A DNA stretch of 64,000 nucleotides from Miscanthus floridulus. Taxonomy: Eukaryota; Streptophyta; Magnoliopsida; Poales; Poaceae. The stretch lies in assembly GCF_019320115.1 (NCBI RefSeq), contig NC_089585.1:140477426-140541425 (forward strand), in the 5' to 3' direction. The notes beneath the pieces were generated by a model that saw only the letters and a program-made list of their open reading frames with translations, searched no databases and had not been told where the DNA came from. This document shows, one piece after another, positions 11,622-22,726 of this stretch. The translations under genes were made by a program, and so were the position numbers. Numbering within the stretch: the first letter of the stretch is position 1; each line of letters begins with the position of its first letter.

Positions 11622-13220
11622 TGAAAGGATCTAACAATGCCTAGAGGGGGGTGAATAGGCGTATCAAAAAATTTACTGCAAATGCTAAGTTCAAATCTGT
11701 CAGTCAATGTCGGAAGTCCCGGCGTTTGGGTCAGAACTCCCGACGTTGTCAGAAGTTCTGGCGCAAACGTCAGCAGTTGCGACGCCTACGTGAACTACAA
11801 AAACAGTGTAAAATTTAACTTTGCGGATAAATAATCTTACAACCTCACTTCCTAGTGATTTGGTAAAGATGTTGGGTCACTCCCTTGACACCGTAATGCC
11901 TCCAAACAGTAGATCAAGTCCAAACCCTAAAATGAAAGTTTGGGAGACAAAGAGACAAACACATACAAGTAATCTCTAGCAATCATAACAACAAGCACAT
12001 GAGATACAAGGATTTGTCTCGAGGTTCGGCAACCCCACTAAGGAGCTCCTACGTCCTCGTTGTTGAGGTGACCACCAAGGTCGGAGTCTTTTCCACCTCC
12101 TTGCCTCTCTCAAAGCGATCACAAAGGTCACTTGAGCTTTCCACTAAGAAATCGAAGGGTGATACAAACTTCCTAAGGCTCTTCCACAAGATGGAAGCTC
12201 TTGGGCAACGCCTAGCCGGTTAGAGGCAAAGCCCCAAGAATAATAGATGCAAAATCAACCGGCTTGACGAAGAAATCAAGTGCTCAAGCTTGCCAAAGTG
12301 ATGCTCTCACTTAATCCACTCTTCTTTCACTCAAAACCCTAAGGGAATCAAAGATTAGAGCAAAGGGGGAAGGACAAGGGTGCTTTAGTTGCTTGGGAGC
12401 TGTTGAGCACGAAGTGGGTTAGCTATGAATGAGTCCGTAACGGTTAGAAGTGAAGAGAGTGGTATTTATACTCTAAGTAAAAATCTAACCGTTCAGATCT
12501 ACGTCGGAAGTTCCGACGCAGATCTCGGGACTTCCGACGTCAATAGAAAGAACTGTTCACACAGGGTCAGAAGTCCACGCGTGCAAGTTAATGTCGAAAC
12601 TCCCGGCAAACATCGGGACTTCCGACAGTCAAAAGTTTCGACGTACGTCGGGACTTCCGACGGTCGGAAGTGTCGACGTACGTCGAGACTTCCGACGAGC
12701 GCAGTTAAAATAGCCAGTAAAGCTCCAGGTGTTGGAACTCCCGACAAGCTTCGGGACTTCCGACGGTCGGAAGTTCCGACGTTCGTCGGGACTTCTGACG
12801 AGCACAGACAGCCAGACGGTCAGAACCACCGATGCCGGGACTCCCGGCTTGGGTCGGGACTTTCGACACCGACAGTCACAGAAAAAATAATCTACGTGCT
12901 CGTGGAGTGCTAGAGTGTCTCTCTTTTGATTTAATTATTATGCTCGAGCACTCTATCTTTCTCAGACCAACTAAATTTACATCCCTCTTTATAGTGCGGC
13001 GGATCCTAAACTCAAAAACAAAAATAAAACCTTTGGAGAGCGCTTTGAGTTCGTCCACCTTTACAACTTCAAAAATTGAGGGATACTATTTCATCTTTAT
13101 CAACTCTTTGATTCTTTCATGGGACTAATAGCTGCAACATATCTCATTAAGATCACATTAATCCCTAATTTGGATGTCATCAATACACCAAAACCCATAT
13201 ATGGGGCAAATGCACTTTCA
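11622..13220 (-). repeat. 3' LTR of the Sirevirus
   Basis: 1599 bp, TGAAAGGATC...GCACTTTCA as read on the plus strand. It matches the LTR at 26862-28430 along its length, with about 7 percent mismatch by eye over the first 240 bases. A TATA box (TATAAATA on the minus strand) is at 12463-12470. A cluster of short palindromes lies at about 12505-12870. Confidence 0.92.
12505..12870. repeat. Palindrome cluster in Sirevirus LTR
   Basis: GTCGGAAGTTCCGAC-like and CGTCGGGACTTCCGACG-like units recur about ten times with TACGTA and other spacers, so single strands can fold into many hairpins. CpG-rich palindromic blocks are known from the U3 region of maize Sirevirus LTRs. The partner LTR has the same block at 27745-28085. 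Confidence 0.8.
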
Positions 13221-13234
13221 ATCTCCCCCTTTTT
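13221..13234 (-). other. Polypurine tract
   Basis: On the minus strand AAAAAGGGGGAGAT abuts the 3' LTR. This is the plus-strand primer for reverse transcription in LTR retrotransposons. Further short G-rich tracts (AGGGGGAGCT and similar) occur at about 13315, 13390 and 13765, the repeated-PPT arrangement typical of Sireviruses. Confidence 0.8.
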
Positions 13235-13836
13235 GGTAATTAATGACAAACAACTTAGGCTTTTATAAGAATGAAAGATTTTAAAACTTTTGAACTCCAA
13301 AATTTATGAAGAGCTCCCCCTTGATGTATGCATGAATTTGAATATCAATTAGAATCATCTATACATGATTTGCATACTTCAAGACGAAAGCTCCCCCTAA
13401 ATTTTGCAATCCGTGGGGGTGCAACAAGTGTGTGAACAAATAGATATCCGTGAAAAAAAATGCAATATGACATGTTATTTCACACAACAAATAAAAGAAT
13501 ATGATGGCCAAGATTTCAAAGTAGAAATTTGAAGCAACACATGGCCATCAAAATACAAGCACCATCACAAGTAGAGACAAGCACAAGTTAATAAGCTAGA
13601 TAGATAATCATGACTTGTCCTACAATCATTCATCATGAACATATATAGATATTTGTCCAACACAAAAGTGGCCACCACACGACAAAGTGCTTACATGCTA
13701 AGGGTTTTAAAAGTCTCCAAACAAAATAACCAACTAACTTATTACAAGATATCAAAGCCTAACACTCCCCCTTTGTCAACAAGTGCCAAAAGGGGTAGGC
13801 CGCATGAAAAAAACAACTACTCATCCTCGGAGTCAT

Positions 13837-16800
13837 TGTAACAACCCAAAAATCCACACACTGAAAATACCAACTACAAAATTTTTCTTAGAACAACCAT
13901 GTGATGATGAGGGTCATGTATAGTAACCCAACCTAAGAGATGCATTAGGTCTAACCCCAACCCAAGTTAACACATAAGCATGGCATGTCATTAGTTAATT
14001 GCATTTATTTAAATTCTAACAAATAAGTGTTGCATACATTGAATGTGATTTAGATTTCCATTTGAGTTATGATATGCTTAACAACTCCAATAAATTAGGT
14101 GCACCAATTTGGAATTCAAATTCTAGAACCAAATTCGAATTCAAACAAAAGAGACGAAATGAAAAACAGAAAAAGGAAAGGAGGAAGAAGGCCTCGCAAA
14201 CCACCTCGGCCTGCTCGGCCCACGCCAGCCAGCCAGCCCAATCGGCCTGCCAATCCTTTTCCGTCTTCCCAGCGCGCACGCAGCCCATGAGCCGGCCCAG
14301 CGCGTCGCCCACGCTCGCGCACCTGTCTGCCTCGCTCGCAGCCACTGCCCGCTGGACCCCACATGTCAGCCGCACCCCCGTCTACAGTGTCGTCTTCCTC
14401 ACCCACGCCTCAACCACCTACGCGACCGGCGCCCGACAGCTGTGGCAGGGGCGGGCCAGGGGGTCACGCCCGGGGCATGACCCTGTCCCCTTGCGCCGCG
14501 CCCACGCAACCCCGCACCACCATCTGATGCGATGCATCCGCCTCCACCACACGATGCCATCCGCCCTGGGAGGCATGGCGCTCGGCTATAAAGCCAGCCC
14601 GCACGCCGCTCACGCCCGGCGCCCTAGCTTCTCCCTTAGCCTCCGCCGCCGCTTGGTGGCCTAGCAGCCGCACCACATCGAGAGTAGAGGGCCGAGAAGG
14701 AGATTGTGAGAGGAGGATCGGAGCCCCCACACGCTGCCGAAGTCGCCGGAGCCGAGGGCGACGTCATCGTTGTCATCACGATCGCGGATCGGCACTACAC
14801 GGCACTGCTTCCGGAGCTACACGGCCGTAACTCGACACTGCACCGCCATCCTTTCTTCCACAGCACCCACAGTGAGCCCCGGTTCATTCCCTGCTCGCCA
14901 CTGGACCTTGCTACTCCGGCCATGGCGCTCCATACCGTGAGCGCGTAGGCCAAGGCCATCCCCGGCCTCTAGGCACACTAGCACAGCACACTCACGTTGA
15001 CCGTGACCATCCCCGAGCCCTTGGACGCTGTAGGCCTCTCCAGGTTCCCCGGACGCCGTAGCCGAGCACGCATGCCGTGCTCGCAACGCCGCCGCCATGA
15101 CGCAGCCACCAATCCAAGCACCAGACCACAGGTCCGAGCACCCGACCACTGGTCCGAGCACCAGACCACTAGTCTGAGCACCCGACCACCAGTCCGAGCA
15201 CCAGACCACAGGTCCGAGCACTCGACCACCGTGGCCAGTACCGATGGGAGCACCTGGCGCCTCCTTGACTCGCTCGTTCCATTCGCTGAAGCCACGGGTA
15301 ACTCACACGCATGCCATGACCACCCCGCAGGAGCCCGTAGTGACCCGCGCGCCTCGCCGTCATCACCATGTCGCCGTGGCCGTCGGGAAGACCCTACCAG
15401 CCACCTAGAAATCGGAAGTCCTGCCCTGAGCTCTGGACGCCCTCGCCACGTCCACACGGATTCGTAGGAGCCTACATGCCCCACTGTGACGCCCTCCGAG
15501 GCCATAGCCACCACACCGATGCCGCCGACATGATCGGAAGGCTGTCCACCGTGGCCAAAGCCACCAGAGGCCCTGGAGGACCCCTCGACCTACCCAACAT
15601 GCCTGCTGGAGCATTGTGACGCCCATGCGCACCACAGAGCCAGCCAATGCCACTGCACCCACGCCATTCCCACACGCCGGTTGTGCTCGAGCAGCCGATC
15701 GCCGTGACCAGTGACTTAGGAAGCACCATCCGTCGCCCTGACTTCATCATTGTAGTCGCCATGGCATAGGGAGGCTTTTCCCCACCTCAATTGGATGCCT
15801 GAGCCATTGTGGGAGCTCACCGGTGAGCACGTCGTCGGTAGGAGCGCGCCGTGGAAGAAACAGAGGAGATGGGGCAAGGTGAGCAGCGTAGCCCTGCACT
15901 CGGTGCACATGAGCCGAGCCGAGGAGAAATGACGATGGGCTCGGTCCACCATGGACCCTGCCTTAGGACCATGGACCAGGAGCGCTGGTCCACCGTGAGC
16001 CACACGATGTGAGCCATGCTGTGGACGAAGCCCAATAAGAGCCCACGGCCGTGACGTGGCCGCACCACAGCACGCCACGTGTTCGGCCCGACCCGAGCCC
16101 ACCAAGGCCCATTTGAGACCCGGCACGTATTGACCGTTGACCTGGCCCCACATGTCAGCAGCACAGACACGCTGGACCCACACGTCATATGCTGACGTCA
16201 TGATGACGTCACGAGGGACCCACATGTCTGCGACCCAAGAGCCCCTGGACCCACCTGTCAGCTCGGAACCGAGACGATGACGTCATGCTGATGTCATGCT
16301 GACGTTAGCATGCCACGTTGACCAGTGACACCGTGACACGTGTCAGCCCAGGATTAATTCAGCCTTTATTCAATTTCAGAAAGGATTTAAACTTCAGGAA
16401 TTCATAACTAATTCATACGACCTCAGAAAAATACGAGACTAGGACCAAAATTCATCTAAAATCAAGCTCTACGCAATGAACTCATGTTTGGGTGCATTTG
16501 ACTCTTTTGAATTTTCATTGCTTCTTTGTGCTACTCTATAGACGTCGCTAACGCGACTATAATGCAAACGTTGCAGACTCGGAGGAGAACCTGACAGACG
16601 AGGACCGTGAGTACCGTGAGGAGAACGGAGACGAATACACTAAAGGTGCCACATCCCACCTAATCTCGTAGCACCTATTACGCATGGCTAATATAGAACT
16701 GCTATTGCTTTACTTTACTGTTGTAATCATACTATGATAGGACTTGCATGGTAGTATGCTTGCTTGAAAGCCTTTACCTTGGCACAACCTTACCCCTGCA

Positions 16801-18244
16801 TACCCTGCTATTAGGCTAGACACACGCTTACTGCTATACATTTCATTACTCATACTTCTACTATGCTTATACTACGTGCGTGGTGGATACTGGTATTATC
16901 TGGACCATAGGGAGAGTGCTGCGTGTGTGACTTAGGTGTGTGGAGGGTGAGGGTTGTGTCGACCAAGTTGGAGTATACGACGAGCCTGGGGCAAGTCTTG
17001 CTATGGGATGCTACCTGGGCACCCCTGGAAATGGATACCTGTGGTGGGTAAATGGTATATGAGGTGGACCTGGGTGTGAACCTATGACGGGTGGAGCCCG
17101 AGATGGAGGTGCTGTGGTGGCACGGTAAATGGAAACCCTGATGGAGACATTCTGGCTTGGTCATCCCTAAGGACTTACTAGTACTCAGATTCACCGAGAA
17201 GCCTTACGTACCACTCGCCCTATATGGTGCGGGACGGCTGGACTACTTGGTAGAATATTGCCACTACTGCTAGGTTGATAGCGGACAGTGTAAGGAGGAA
17301 CGGGCGCGGAGGATTCCCCCCACACCCTTCTGAGACTTCATGGAGACCTTGTGGACCCGGCTCATGACTCACAGTTTCAGCCACCCCAGACTTGACTTGG
17401 GGTGAACCAGGGCTGAATGGTAGAGTGGCATTATCCTAGGCTAGCAAGCAGTCGGAATCAGCCTAATTGACGACGGTCAGCGAGGAAGGCGGATCTTGTG
17501 GTTATGTAAAACCTCTGCAGAGTGTATGGTTGATCGATCGATACATGTGCCGACTCGTTGGCTATGGACCTTTCCTGGGTTTCGCTTAAACTAGATAGTG
17601 AGATGAGTCCCTCTCTTCTTCCCCTGTGAGAGAGTGTCGGTCGTAGCCAGGGGCTACGAGCCTTGAGACAGTGCCGAGAGGGAGTTGGCCTATCGACTGA
17701 GCGATGGTATGGTATGGAGAAGGTGGTATGTCGATCCTAGGATCGAAACCTAGCTCTGGAAAGGGAATGGGGTGGATTGTGTGTGGGAATGGTGTTAAAA
17801 TTGGACAAACCACTATTATATACTTAATATGCTAAATGCATAGGAAATCCCAGCCTTACAGGTTCCTTTTGATTATATCCAACTTGCATCCAATTTCCAC
17901 AAAACAATGCTCATAGGGTTGGGAGTGGCCAGTACAAATCATACTGATAATTTTTGGCACACAGGTTCTGCTGAGGAGTTTAGCTCTGAGGAGTTCGACA
18001 GTTGAGGGGTTCGTGCCTACGCTCAAGTTTGGCGATCTTATCTTCAAGCTGTTCTGAATGAATGTTACTTTTGATTCCGCCAATATGGCGATGTAATAAA
18101 TTATGTAATTCCGCACTATTTGTACTCTGATATTATCATTGTATGGATGTGATATTCGACTGGAATTTGGGTAATATGATCTATAACGATCTTATTACAC
18201 TTCAACGCTGTGGATTTCCCTTCACGGAAATTGGGGTCGTTTCA
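13837..18244 (+). mobile_element. Solo LTR of a gypsy element (4.4 kb, TSD GTCAT)
   Basis: Starts TGTAACAACCC and ends GGTCGTTTCA, flanked by GTCAT at 13832-13836 and 18245-18249. The TGTAACA start is shared with the other Tekay-type LTRs in the window, so the orientation is plus. A TATA box (CTATAAAG) is at 14586-14593, followed by a GC-rich transcribed-looking segment. There is no gag or pol, no primer site and no second copy of the ends, so it is a solo LTR; a non-autonomous element with very short LTRs is less likely. The ORFs inside have no recognisable family. Confidence 0.78.
15121..15232. repeat. 20 bp tandem repeat in the solo LTR
   Basis: Five full 20 bp units of the form CCAGACCACNGGTCCGAGCA, alternating CCAGACC and CCCGACC so that the higher-order period is 40 bp, plus a partial sixth. 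Confidence 0.9.
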
Positions 18245-20039
18245 GTCATCATCCTCATCATGGTCACCGTCGTCACCACCGTCGTCGTCTTCATCATCAT
18301 CGTCCTCGATGTAATCCTCATCTTCTTCCGTGGCCTTGCCCTTTCCATGAGGGCGAGAAGTGACATCATCTTCGTAGGCTGCACAAGCCTCATCATATAG
18401 AGCCAACGGATCACGGGGAGGCACAAATGGCAGCGGAGGAGAAGAGACAATCCATGCGTGCTGTTCCAACCGATATAGCCTCTCTTGCATATCGTGCTCA
18501 CGTTGAGCACTAGCACAACACTGTCCAAACATGTATGTCATTAGAAACTAGAACTTGTTGGGCTTCTTTCCAAAGGAGGACGAAGAGAGGGGCTCAGCAC
18601 TAGAAGAGCGAGCAGCAACAACAGATGTAGAAACACCACGACGAGAGCGAGAACCCGCAGCACCTTTCCCTCTAGCTTTGGCAGCATCAACTTTCTCCCT
18701 CAGTTCTCTGGCAGCAATGATGGAGGTCTTGTTGGATATCTTGAGGAGCTTTTGCTGAGTGTCATAGGGAAAATGGATGCCAGATACTTGCTCAATGACA
18801 TGCATAATGTATGGTGCATAGGGAATATGCTTCACTAGATCCTCGGAAGCATCATGTATCTTGTTCCAAATATATCTGCTGATGGAAAACTTTTGAAACT
18901 CATCTCCAAATCGCTGAAGCACCTTCTGTGAATCATCACGAAGGTGGAATCACCTACCTTGGGATACAAGATCTGTCACAGGATGTTGTTCAGAACATAA
19001 TAGTAGGGCTTCAGAAACACTGTCTGTCCATCAATTGTGTGTCCATCAAGATACATATGTTGGTACTCCTCCAAAGCGACATCCTCATACTCAGTCAATT
19101 CAATTGCAGTGCGGTCGTTGTGACTCAAACCAAGTAGGTGAGAGAAAGTGATGAAGTCCACCTTATAATGCTTGCCTTCAGTAGTCCAATGAAAAATGTC
19201 AATAGCACCTGTAGGGTCTCGCTCATGATGATAGAAAGCATAAAACTGATAAATAAGCTCATTGTTCCAATGCTTCCTAAACTCTAGCAGGTAGGATAGC
19301 CCCATTGAGCGTATATCCTAAACCATCTGCTATAGCTTGGGTTCCTTGTACTTTCCAAGAGAGTATGCATCAATGCACTTCATCTGAAGGACCGGTGGCT
19401 CCCTCTTCTTCAAAAACTTCCGATATAGATAGAATCATAAAAAGTATAATGGAAGGGGTGCCAGAAATGATACTCAAGTCATAGATCCTTCTCGTCCTCA
19501 GCATAAAGTTTCCTGCCCCTCTGGGACCGATGTCCTAACCCATGACGATAGTCCACTAGAAGAGGAGGAGTCCATCCACCAGCAGGATTCAGCCATGGCA
19601 GGCTCCCACATGATCAGCGACACACCCATGAATGGAACAAGCTGAGAGATGAACCTTGGACCGTGAGTCGGGGTGCAAGTTGGTGGAGCAGCAATGGTGC
19701 CTCCGGCATGGTCAGCGCTTCCTCTTCTTCATCAACAATCGGCATATCCCCAACAAAGGCCAGAGCAAGAGGGGGAGCGATAGCCAATGACCCTTGATCG
19801 ACACGACGATAGGCAGCACAGGAACCACTAGCACCACCATGCTGATATGATGCCTTGGTGCGACCAGACAGTCTAGGGACAGCGGCATGGTCCTGGTTCT
19901 TCTTGGAACGCTTCTCCTGATGACGTGAAGGACTTCCACCGTCCATGACTGTGAAGAACACAAAGTGGAACTTAAGAAATAATGCAAGGAGATGCGAACA
20001 AACATCAAGAAGTGAAGAAACAGGAATGGAGTGGTCACC

Positions 20040-20790
20040 CTAGGGTCGGGAGTTCTGGCCAAAGTCGGGACTTCCGACAGCCGGAGTTTCAGCCTGGCGT
20101 CGGGAGTTCTAACGGTCGAAACCACCGACGTTTACCGGGACTTCTAGCGCAAAAGGTACCATCCCATTCATGGGCTTCAAATCACGACACTCATTCAAAC
20201 AAGAAAGATAGAGGAGTAGATGAGAGAGGAAGAATGGAGTCAAAACACAAGGTACATTGGATTAGGGTTAGGGTGCCACGTAGTGCCTTGAATCGAGAAA
20301 GAGGAGACGAAGAGAAACGAAATCGCAGTTGACGAACAAATCCCGAGCGTAATCACCTCCACCAAAGGAAACTCCACCACCAAACTGACGAAGAAACCAA
20401 GGCAAACAGGGAGGAGAGGAGGGCAGAAGTCTCCGAGCAACCAGAAGGGAAGGAGCCAGAATTCCCGGCGATGGCCGAGATCGTCGGAACCGTGGCAGGT
20501 GGGTAGGGGCGACCACAGCGGAGGTGGCGCAAGGAGAAGCTAGGGCGGCGCATGGAGAGGCGATGGGGGCGTCGGGAGGGAAGGAGGGAGGAAATAACAG
20601 AAGTAAAAACAATTCGGGCCAGGTATAAATGAGCTGGGCAACCGACGCGGCGTGGTAAAAAATTTAGATATGCATCGGAACTCCTGGTGTATGTTGGGAC
20701 TTCCGGCAGTCGGGACTTCCGGCACGAGCCGGGACTTCTGGTCGTCGGGAGTTCTGACCAACGTCGGGACTTCCGACACAGGGAAACTGA
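20040..20790 (-). promoter_or_regulatory. Palindrome-flanked leader upstream of the env-like ORF
   Basis: Two blocks (20040-20150 and 20685-20780) hold GTCGGGAGTT / GTCGGGACTTCCGAC units of the same kind as the LTR palindromes. Between them, read on the minus strand, is a 5'-UTR-like pyrimidine-rich stretch (CCTAGCTTCTCC, GCCACCTCCGC) with no long ORF. It sits between RNase H and the env-like start. I infer a separate leader or promoter for the env-like ORF; transcription is not shown. Confidence 0.35.
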
Positions 20791-21055
20791 AAAAAACTCA
20801 AACTTGAACTCACTACACCATGTGGGGCACAAATATGATGGACACTCACATTTTCACAAGTGACTAGATTTCATTCAACCAACATAAAGCAATAGTCACT
20901 TATGAAAATTATAAAATAGATTTTGAAAGTGGCACACAATGTTTTCTTAATTCTTTTCTCCTAACTAGATCAAACAAAATGTGTGTGCAAGGGATCAAGC
21001 CACGTTACGAGAATCAATGATATTTAGTTCACTCCTCAAAGCATAAAATCTTGAC

Positions 21056-21480
21056 TCATCTAGGGGCTTTGTAAAGATATCGGCTAATTACTTTTCGGTG
21101 CTCACATGGTGAATGGCGATATCCTCCTTTGGCTTCGTGGTCTCTCAAAAATAATGTCGGATGTCTATGTGCTTTGTTCGAGAGTGGTTTACAAGGTTGT
21201 TTTGTCAACTTAATGGCACTCTCGTTGTCACACAAAAGTGGAATCTTGGTTAACTTACATCCAAAGTCCTTTAGTGTTTGCTTCATCCAAAGTAGTAGGG
21301 CACAACAAGCGCCTAGCAAGTCCCGGTAGTACTCTTTCGGGTTACTTTGCAACCGGCATAATCTGAATTGGAATAGCCATGTAACTCAAAAGTGGATCCC
21401 TTAGGATACCACAAGCCAAGATTAGGAGTGTGCACTAAATACCAAAAAATTCTCTTAATAGCCATCAAATGATATTCTTT
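21056..21480 (-). pseudogene. Sirevirus RNase H, deleted
   Basis: C-terminal part of copia pol. Readable pieces are WMKQTLKDFGCK and PLLCDNESAIKLTKQP (the CDNESA motif), then a degenerate tail. Upstream the frame reads YAGCKVTRKSTTGTC and then joins CCALLLWMKQ directly, so roughly 80 bases that normally encode the TAEAEY catalytic part are missing and the frame shifts. RNase H removes the RNA template during reverse transcription; this copy cannot. Confidence 0.75.
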
Positions 21481-21489
21481 CGGATTAGC

Positions 21490-22443
21490 TTAAAATCTTG
21501 CACACATGCACACGCTAAGCATAATATCGGGCCTAGATGCACAAAGGTAAAGAAGTGATCTAATCATGGAGTGATATACCTTTTGATCGACGTCCTTTCC
21601 TCCTTGATCAAGATCAAGATGTCCATTGGTTGGCATGTGTGTCTTGATGGGCTTGGCCTTGTTCAAGTTAAACTTGTTCAACATATCATTGGTGTACTTG
21701 GTTTGACTTATGAACGTGCAATCCTTGAGTTGCTTGATTTGAAATCCAAGAAAGAACTTCAACTCTCCTATCATGGACATCTCGAACCTACTTGTCATAA
21801 TCCTACTAAATTCTTCACAAAAAGCCACATTAGTACTACCAAATATTATGTCATCGACATATATTTGGCAAACAAAGATATCATTATTGACTTTGAGAGT
21901 AAACAAAGTGGCATTGGTCTTTTCTATCTCAAAACCTTGTTTGAGTAGGAAATCCTTTAAGCAATCATACCAAGCTCTAGGGGCTTATTTGAGCCCATAG
22001 AGCACCTTGTCGAGCTTGTAGACGTGGTTTGGATACTTGGGGTCTTCAAAGCCCGGTGGTTGCTCTACATACACCAACTCGGATAGGGGGCCGTTGAGAA
22101 ATGCACTCTTCACATCCATTTGATATAGCTTGAAGTCATGATGGGCGGCATAGGCAAGTAGAATATGAATTGATTCTAGCCTAGCCACCGGTGCATAGGT
22201 CTCCTCAAAATCCAAGCCTTCAATTTGAGTGAATCCTTGAGCCACCAACCTTGCCTTGTTCCTTGTTACCACGCCGTGCTCATCTTGCTTGTTGCGGAAG
22301 ACCCACTTGGTTCCAATCATGTTTTGCTTAGGTCTTTCCACTAAGGACCAGACTTCATTCTGAGTGAAGTTGTTCAACTCCTCTTGCATGGCTATCATCC
22401 AATCCGGATCATCAAGTGCCTCTTTCACCCTATGAGGTTCCAA
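21490..22443 (-). pseudogene. Sirevirus reverse transcriptase
   Basis: Copia-type RT, the enzyme that copies element RNA to DNA in virus-like particles. Visible marks in order are [53 protein letters not shown] and LYGLK. Then come an in-frame TAA at 21987-21985 where family members have a glutamine before APRAW, the catalytic YVDDIIFGST, FFLGFQIKQ and ASRPDIM. The catalytic YVDD is intact and the two pieces share a frame, so the single stop is the main lesion. A second stop follows CARF at 21490. Confidence 0.88.
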
Positions 22444-22726
22444 AGGAGAAACAAACGAGTAATATTCACAAAAAACTTGCTAAACGGGAACGTGTAGTTA
22501 TCCCTTGTCGAATGCTCCCCAATATGTTATCAACGGGATGATCTCATTGAATGGATTGATGCACTCTAGGATGTGGCACTTGAGTTGATCTTTGGATAGG
22601 GCTATCATCATCATCATCATGATCATGATCTACTGGAGGATCACAATCATGAGCTTGTGGAGGGTTGACTTCACTTCTTTCTTCATTGTTGAGTTGTGGT
22701 TGAGCTCGCTCATTGTTGACACCATC

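Larger units (their letters stand above)
13817..19946 (-). pseudogene. Env-like ORF of the Sirevirus, split by a solo LTR
   Basis: Sireviruses may carry an extra ORF between RNase H and the 3' LTR, usually called env-like; its role in plants is unproven. The likely start is 19946 (MDGGSPSRHQEKRSKKNQ). Pieces continue at 19305-18976 (with FRKHWNNELIYQFYAFYH and TEGKHYKVDFITFSHLLG), 18922-18548 (a possible coiled coil then a basic Ser-rich stretch) and 18541-18245 (a long Asp/Glu tail). I see no convincing signal peptide or transmembrane helix in the readable parts. At least two frameshifts and internal stops break it. The gypsy solo LTR 13837-18244 sits within the acidic tail; the original stop codon is TAG at 13819-13817, just left of that insertion. 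The assignment rests on position and composition. Confidence 0.5.

Noticed and set aside
12425..12913. 162-codon plus-strand ORF in the Sirevirus LTR
   Set aside because: It reads through the palindrome block (repeated VGTSD/RDFR units) and is mirrored on the other strand; not a gene.
18143..18400. Plus-strand ORF rich in V, I and L that looks like membrane helices
   Set aside because: It is the reverse complement of the D/E-rich tail of the env-like ORF and runs into the solo LTR; the hydrophobicity is an artefact.
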